DNA of 64,000 nt from Meloidogyne chitwoodi (taxonomy: Eukaryota; Nematoda; Chromadorea; Rhabditida; Meloidogynidae): the NCBI GenBank assembly GCA_015183035.1, contig JACZZP010000011.1:744001-808000 (forward strand), written 5' to 3'. The notes under the pieces are model-generated. The model was not told the origin of the DNA. It was given only the letters and a program-made list of their open reading frames with translations, and searched no databases. How positions within the stretch are numbered: the first letter of the stretch is position 1; the number at the start of each line of letters is the position of its first letter. Made by a program: the position numbers and the translations under genes. Shown piece by piece: positions 59,831 through 64,000 of the stretch.

Positions 59831-61608
59831 TCAATTATATTTCTTACAAAAAATAACAGAACCAACTTGAATTGCTTTAGAAATTTCAATTTGGCTAACT
59901 TGAGTAAACTTATGATCGTAGAAATATGTAAAATATTTGTAGTTGACATTTATCTAAAATTAAAAAATATTTAGTAGAGATATAAGTTTATATTTGATAT
60001 AATTATGCCTGTATATATCTTCTAGAGGAAAAATTAACTGTTTATTTTAAAAATAATTCTTACCTCTATTGAACCATTATTTTTTGTAAAGATCTCCAAA
60101 ACAAATGGAAGATCATCTTTAAAAGGAAATGCTCCAAAAGTTTGTTCAATCCCCCATCCTTTTTCTTTTGTCCAACTGTTTCGAGAAACCTTTAAAATTA
60201 TAAATATTTTTATTTTTAAATAATTTAATATTATACCTGCTTTTTGTCAAAACGTGCAGTTAAATTAAATACAATAGAAGCATTATTTCCCATAACACCA
60301 CTCTCGCCCATATTAATAGTAAAATCTTTTAGTCCATATTCATCACTAGAATGTGTTCCAATAATTGTAATCTTCTTTTTTGGTAGAAAACCAGTCCCAA
60401 ATTTGATTTTCTCAAAATCGTAATTTACGGGTACATCCTTAATAAAATAATAATAAATTAATGATTTTTGTTTATTAAAATAATTAACAAAGACTGTAAT
60501 TGCTAAAAATTATTTTTTCAAAGAAAACTTATTAGTAGCAAAAATAAATTTACATTTTTTAAATTAAATATCTTTAAATTAAATATTTTTAGTTTTATCT
60601 TACCACATCTGAAAAAGTAATTGAATCTTCACATAATGGAGGAGGTGGTAGAGGAGGGTTGCCACATAATGTTATAGAAATTAATTGAATTGCACCAGTA
60701 ATTTCTAATTGACTTATTCCATACAAAGGAAGTCTTCTAACAGGACGATACAATGAAAATTTTTTATCGTTGATATAGATCTATAATTATTTAAAATAAA
60801 ATTTAAACATTATTTTATATAATTTTTATTTTTAAAATTTTCCATGAATGAATTTATTAAAATAAAAAAACTTTATTTAAATTAAATAAATCTTTCTTCT
60901 AAAATCATTAATTAAAAAGTTTACATTTATTCCAGTGTATCGCCTAGATATATAATTTCTAAATTCCAAGACAAATGTCTGGCCAATTTCAAATGGAAAT
61001 CCTCCAGAACGTTCTTCAGTTCCCCATCCATTTGGTTTTATCCAACTATTTCGAAGAACCTTTAAATAAAATTTTTTAATTTTGATTTAAATATTTAAGT
61101 TTGACATTTATTTAATTATTTTTGAATTTATATTATAAACTTATATGTATTAGAATTATTATTATATTAATATTTAATTACTTACAACTTTCTCATTAAA
61201 ACGTGGATTGAAATGAAAAGGAACATTAGCAGTTTTAAATAACTCGCCATCCTCTGCTAAATTAATGGTAAATTGGTCTGTCTGATTAGTTGGTATTCCA
61301 ACAATTATTATTTTTTTGTTATATCCTGTAAATCCTGTTCCAAATCCTACCTTCACAAAAGCAATTGTTTGTGGTATTGTCTTAATTAATAAAAAATTAT
61401 ATTTTAATTAATTATAAGAGATTCACTTTTTTCTCACATTAAAATTTTAAAAATTCTCTAACCTTATTTAATATAACAATTGGATAGTTACAAGTGTCTT
61501 GTGCTTCTGTTGTAGTACTCAACCATTTGATTAACAAAATGAGTGCTATCAACTAAATTTATTTAAAAATTAAAATGTTATTTAAATTTAATAATATTTT
61601 ACCTTCAT
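59831..61608 (-). CDS. Secreted tandem-repeat galectin G (intact)
   Basis: Eight exons on the minus strand with the same plan as galectin F, starting with a 6-bp exon (61608-61603, Met-Lys) and ending with TGA at 59833-59831. Signal peptide MKLIALILLIKWLSTTTEA. CRD1 has the full binding set: HFNPRF, VLRNSW, WGTEERSGGFPF. CRD2 keeps VSRNSW but has FNLTARF in place of H.NPR and WGIEQT in place of WG.E.R, so only CRD1 is likely to bind beta-galactosides. The linker is LCGNPPLPPPPLCEDS, with two cysteines around a proline run. Exon 7 has no frameshift. The role is probably extracellular glycan binding; galectins normally leave cells without a signal peptide, so this is unusual. Confidence 0.85.
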
Positions 61609-62335
61609 TTCAATTTAAATAAAATAATTTTTAAATATTATTAAATAATAATTGTTATTTAAATTTATTCAATTTTATACACATATGTTTTCCAAAAAAC
61701 TTGTTTACGTCTTTTAAAATGTTTATACATTTGATAATGTTTTATTTAAAAATGATTTTAGTAAAACATGACATATTTTTTGCTTTTCATATTTATTTTA
61801 AACCATTAAAAAATATTTAAAACTCTTTAAAATTTGTTATAATGTAAACAACTCAGTTTCTCAACCATTTCTTAGTTTATGATTGTTATGTATTAATCAT
61901 TAATTTTACCAATTTTTCTAAAACTGTTCTATCCAGCATTTTCTTATCTCTCTATTGATATAAACTATGAGATTTAAATAAATACAAAAAAGATGAGTAT
62001 CCACGACTAAATGAGACATACATATTTATCATTGCAAAGATTTTTTATAAAATAATAAATTTAAAATTTATTTTCTTATACAATTTCTTTAATTACTTTT
62101 ATGAAAAAAACAAATAATTATATTCCACGTTGATTAAAAAAATTGACTAAATTCTTCCTCTATTTTATTTTATTAAATAATAAATATATATTGTTATTAT
62201 CTAAACAAAATTAATTTTATTATTTTGTTTTGTGATTTTGTTTGTTGGAATGATGAAAAATATTTATTTATTTATTATTGAGTGAAAAATTGTTTTATTA
62301 ACTGAGTTCTAATTTTCTTCAATATTTACATTGTA
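61609..62335. other. Intergenic stretch
   Basis: A+T-rich spacer upstream of galectin G. No gene or repeat is supported. Confidence 0.5.
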
Positions 62336-62765
62336 GCGTGGTGACTTGATCACCACCTACTCCTAACTCTCCTATATGATCACCAATTCCCACCAGCCCA
62401 CTTAAGCTATCCATTCACACATTTATCTCCTTAGGCCATCTCTAACAGTACGCAACACGACTGAGAAAGTGTATACACTAATCAACCAATAAGTTGATCC
62501 TTAGACTTTCACCCCTCACCTCCCATAATAATCCCAATCACAAGCAAGCTAGATAACCATTCTTTAAACCCATTCTGTATCCCATTAGGCTTATCCTTAG
62601 TTCCCCGATTCCTTGTCTTATTCACATTACGTCCTGTCCGATAAGAACACCACCATGGCTGTTGCAACGGTGAGACCCATGAAACACTCGTAGTCCCCAT
62701 TTCCTAAGACCCAACTAAGACTCATTAATCTAACTTAACCAAGTAACAATGAGGACTTAGGCAAT
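62336..62765. other. C-rich compositional island
   Basis: About 430 bp in which the plus strand is rich in C and poor in G (CACCACCTACTCCTAACTCT, CCCCTCACCTCCCATAATAA), in strong contrast to the surrounding DNA. Open frames in it (for example 62509-62700 minus) resemble nothing I recognise. It adjoins a galectin remnant, so it may be inserted foreign or mobile DNA. Confidence 0.5.
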
Positions 62766-62842
62766 TTTTTACAACTTTTCATTATCAAAACGTGGATTGA
62801 ATTAAAAGAAACATCAACAGTTGTGAATAATTCACCATCGCC
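62766..62842 (-). pseudogene. Galectin exon relic
   Basis: TCAAAACGTGGATTGAATTA and the following bases match the exon of galectin G that encodes ...EDGELFKT..FHFNPRF (61187-61255), with several substitutions. It is cut off on both sides by unrelated sequence. Confidence 0.65.
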
Positions 62843-62989
62843 GGGACAAAAGTTTGTTACAGCTTTGGACCTGAGAAAGTTGACAACCAAAGTTTTGACC
62901 TGCTAGTCGAACGTACATCCCTTAAAGTTTTCATGGAATGGAGAAATTCAAAGTCCTAAGGAGCTATATATGGGTAAAGACGGGGCTGA

Positions 62990-63130
62990 GCAGTCAAGAA
63001 TTCAATTTAATTTAAATTCGGTCATGTATACCTCAGAATCAATCCTCAATGGACCACCCAATCTTTGCCCAGAAACAATTAAAATTATCTTTTTCTCATT
63101 GGGTTCTTCAGGGAACCGTTCCTGCTACTG
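62990..63130 (-). pseudogene. Possible further galectin relic
   Basis: On the minus strand one frame reads NEKKIILIVSGQRLGGP and then DSEVYMTEFKLN before a stop, the strand pattern of a galectin N-terminal part (compare KKIIIVGIPTNQT in galectin G). Similarity is weak and the piece has no splice context. It would fit a third, broken galectin copy together with the relic at 62766. Confidence 0.3.
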
Positions 63131-63384
63131 CACCGTGCCAGAATACTGTCAATAGTATGAAAAGATTATAGCCATTGAATTCATTTTAATTCTTTTATAC
63201 TCATTTTTATCTCACTTGCAATATTTGTGAAAAACTTTGCGTGCTATTGAACCATTCTCAGTTTCATGTGATGAAGAAGGTACGGGTCAAAATAATTTTT
63301 AAATATCTATAATATTTAATAAATTTAATAAATATATACTAGGTAATTTATTAGAAAAATTTTTGATTCGCCTGAATTAGAGTC

Positions 63385-63693
63385 CCTAAAAAATAAAGTC
63401 CCCCCCAGTTTGAATGATGGTTGAAAAATAGAGCTTATTGAGTTATTTTTCGGCAAATAATTTTTATTAGGCCAAGAAACAGATTTTTTCAGATATTTTT
63501 ATAAAAAATACGAGAACGGCTAACGAAGGAAGAGTTATATGAATTTGTTAGGTAACAAGAAAATAAATTAGTCTTTTTTAATATTTATTTATTAAACACC
63601 ACAATGTACAAGATAAATATTTATTTAATTATTATATTTCGTAGTGAAATTTTATTACATATTTTTATTCTTTTCAATTAATATGTTCTCTCT
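63385..63693. repeat. Direct duplication unit (second copy)
   Basis: Near-identical to 59520-59830, starting at CCCCCCAGTTTGAATGATGG. It differs by a few substitutions and small insertions or deletions (for example an extra TTTAATTATTATATTTCGTA region near 63620). Confidence 0.85.
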
Positions 63694-64000
63694 TCAATTA
63701 TATTTTTTACAAAAAATAACAGAACCAACTTGAATTGCTTTAGAAATTTCAATTTGACTTACTTGAGTAAACTTATGATCGTAGAAATATGTAAAATATT
63801 TGTAGTTGACATTTATCTAAAATTAAAAAATATTTAGTAGAGATATAAGTTTATATTTGATATAATTATGCCTGTATATCTTCTAGAGGAAAAATTAACT
63901 GTTTATTTTAAAAATAATTCTTACCTCTATTGAACCATTATTTTTTGTAAAGATCTCCAAAACAAATGGAAGATCATCTTTAAAAGGAAATGCTCCAAAA
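63694..64000 (-). CDS. Secreted galectin H, 3' end (runs off the window)
   Basis: The last exon (stop TGA at 63696-63694) and the start of the penultimate exon repeat those of galectin G almost exactly: INVNYKYFTYFYDHKFTQVS, QIEISKAIQVGSVIF, CKKYN, then FPFKDDLPFVLEIF further upstream. The rest of the gene lies beyond position 64000. This is a direct tandem duplicate of galectin G on the same strand. Confidence 0.8.

Noticed and set aside
62509..63155. Open frames in the C-rich and adjacent regions
   Set aside because: No homology or codon pattern of a gene; the minus strand of the second region looks more like a decayed galectin.
1..64000. Bacterial or organellar origin of the window
   Set aside because: Spliceosomal introns in nearly every gene, nematode chemoreceptors, and LTR and hAT-like elements argue for a nematode nuclear genome.

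Overview
The window looks like nuclear DNA of a plant-parasitic nematode, most plausibly a root-knot nematode (Meloidogyne). The evidence is very high A+T (roughly 80% by eye), many 35-60 bp introns with GT..TTTNAG borders, nematode-type chemoreceptors, many lineage-specific secreted proteins with N-terminal signal peptides, and dense small inverted-repeat elements. No rRNA, tRNA, CRISPR or bacterial operon structure was seen. All gene models below were spliced by hand from the sequence. Where I say phases close, every exon joins in frame from ATG to stop.

Layout. 0-7 kb: decayed repeats, a 7TM chemoreceptor (-), a secreted Kunitz inhibitor (-), a fragment, and a secreted pioneer protein (-). 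8.1-11.6 kb: a 13-exon secreted alginate-lyase-family protein with a C-terminal LamG-like domain (+), a candidate bacterial acquisition. 12.9-15.4 kb: an SLC18B1-like MFS transporter (+). 16.2-18.6 kb: a fold-back element and an inverted paralogue of the first chemoreceptor (+). 19.8-24.6 kb: a 193-aa protein, a secreted FAX/CDR-like GST-fold protein and a two-module Cys-rich secreted protein (all -). 27.2-30.1 kb: a secreted repeat protein (+). 31.3-34.8 kb: a 12-TM membrane protein (-). 35.4-43.3 kb: two tandem secreted paralogues (-), one split by a complete LTR element (36290-38985) that carries Gag and protease but no RT. 44.3-64 kb: a cluster of secreted galectin and galectin-like genes. 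It surrounds one 1558-aa signal-peptide protein (51914-59311) whose C-terminus has the poly(A) polymerase fold without its catalytic aspartates.

Themes. (1) The secretome is prominent: at least twelve genes start with a signal peptide. (2) Non-autonomous elements with 8-bp target duplications (hAT-like) and a GGTAC/GTCCGCAA hairpin family sit repeatedly inside introns, and elsewhere between genes. (3) Two pairs of paralogues lie in inverted orientation around unrelated genes: the chemoreceptors about 14.8 kb apart and the galectins about 9 kb apart. (4) Recent change is visible: by-eye identical LTRs, a one-base frameshift in one galectin copy, and a near-identical direct duplication of the galectin 3' end at 59.5 and 63.4 kb. 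The strongest candidates for new biology are the secreted degenerate poly(A)-polymerase protein, the secreted galectin cluster and the alginate-lyase/LamG gene.
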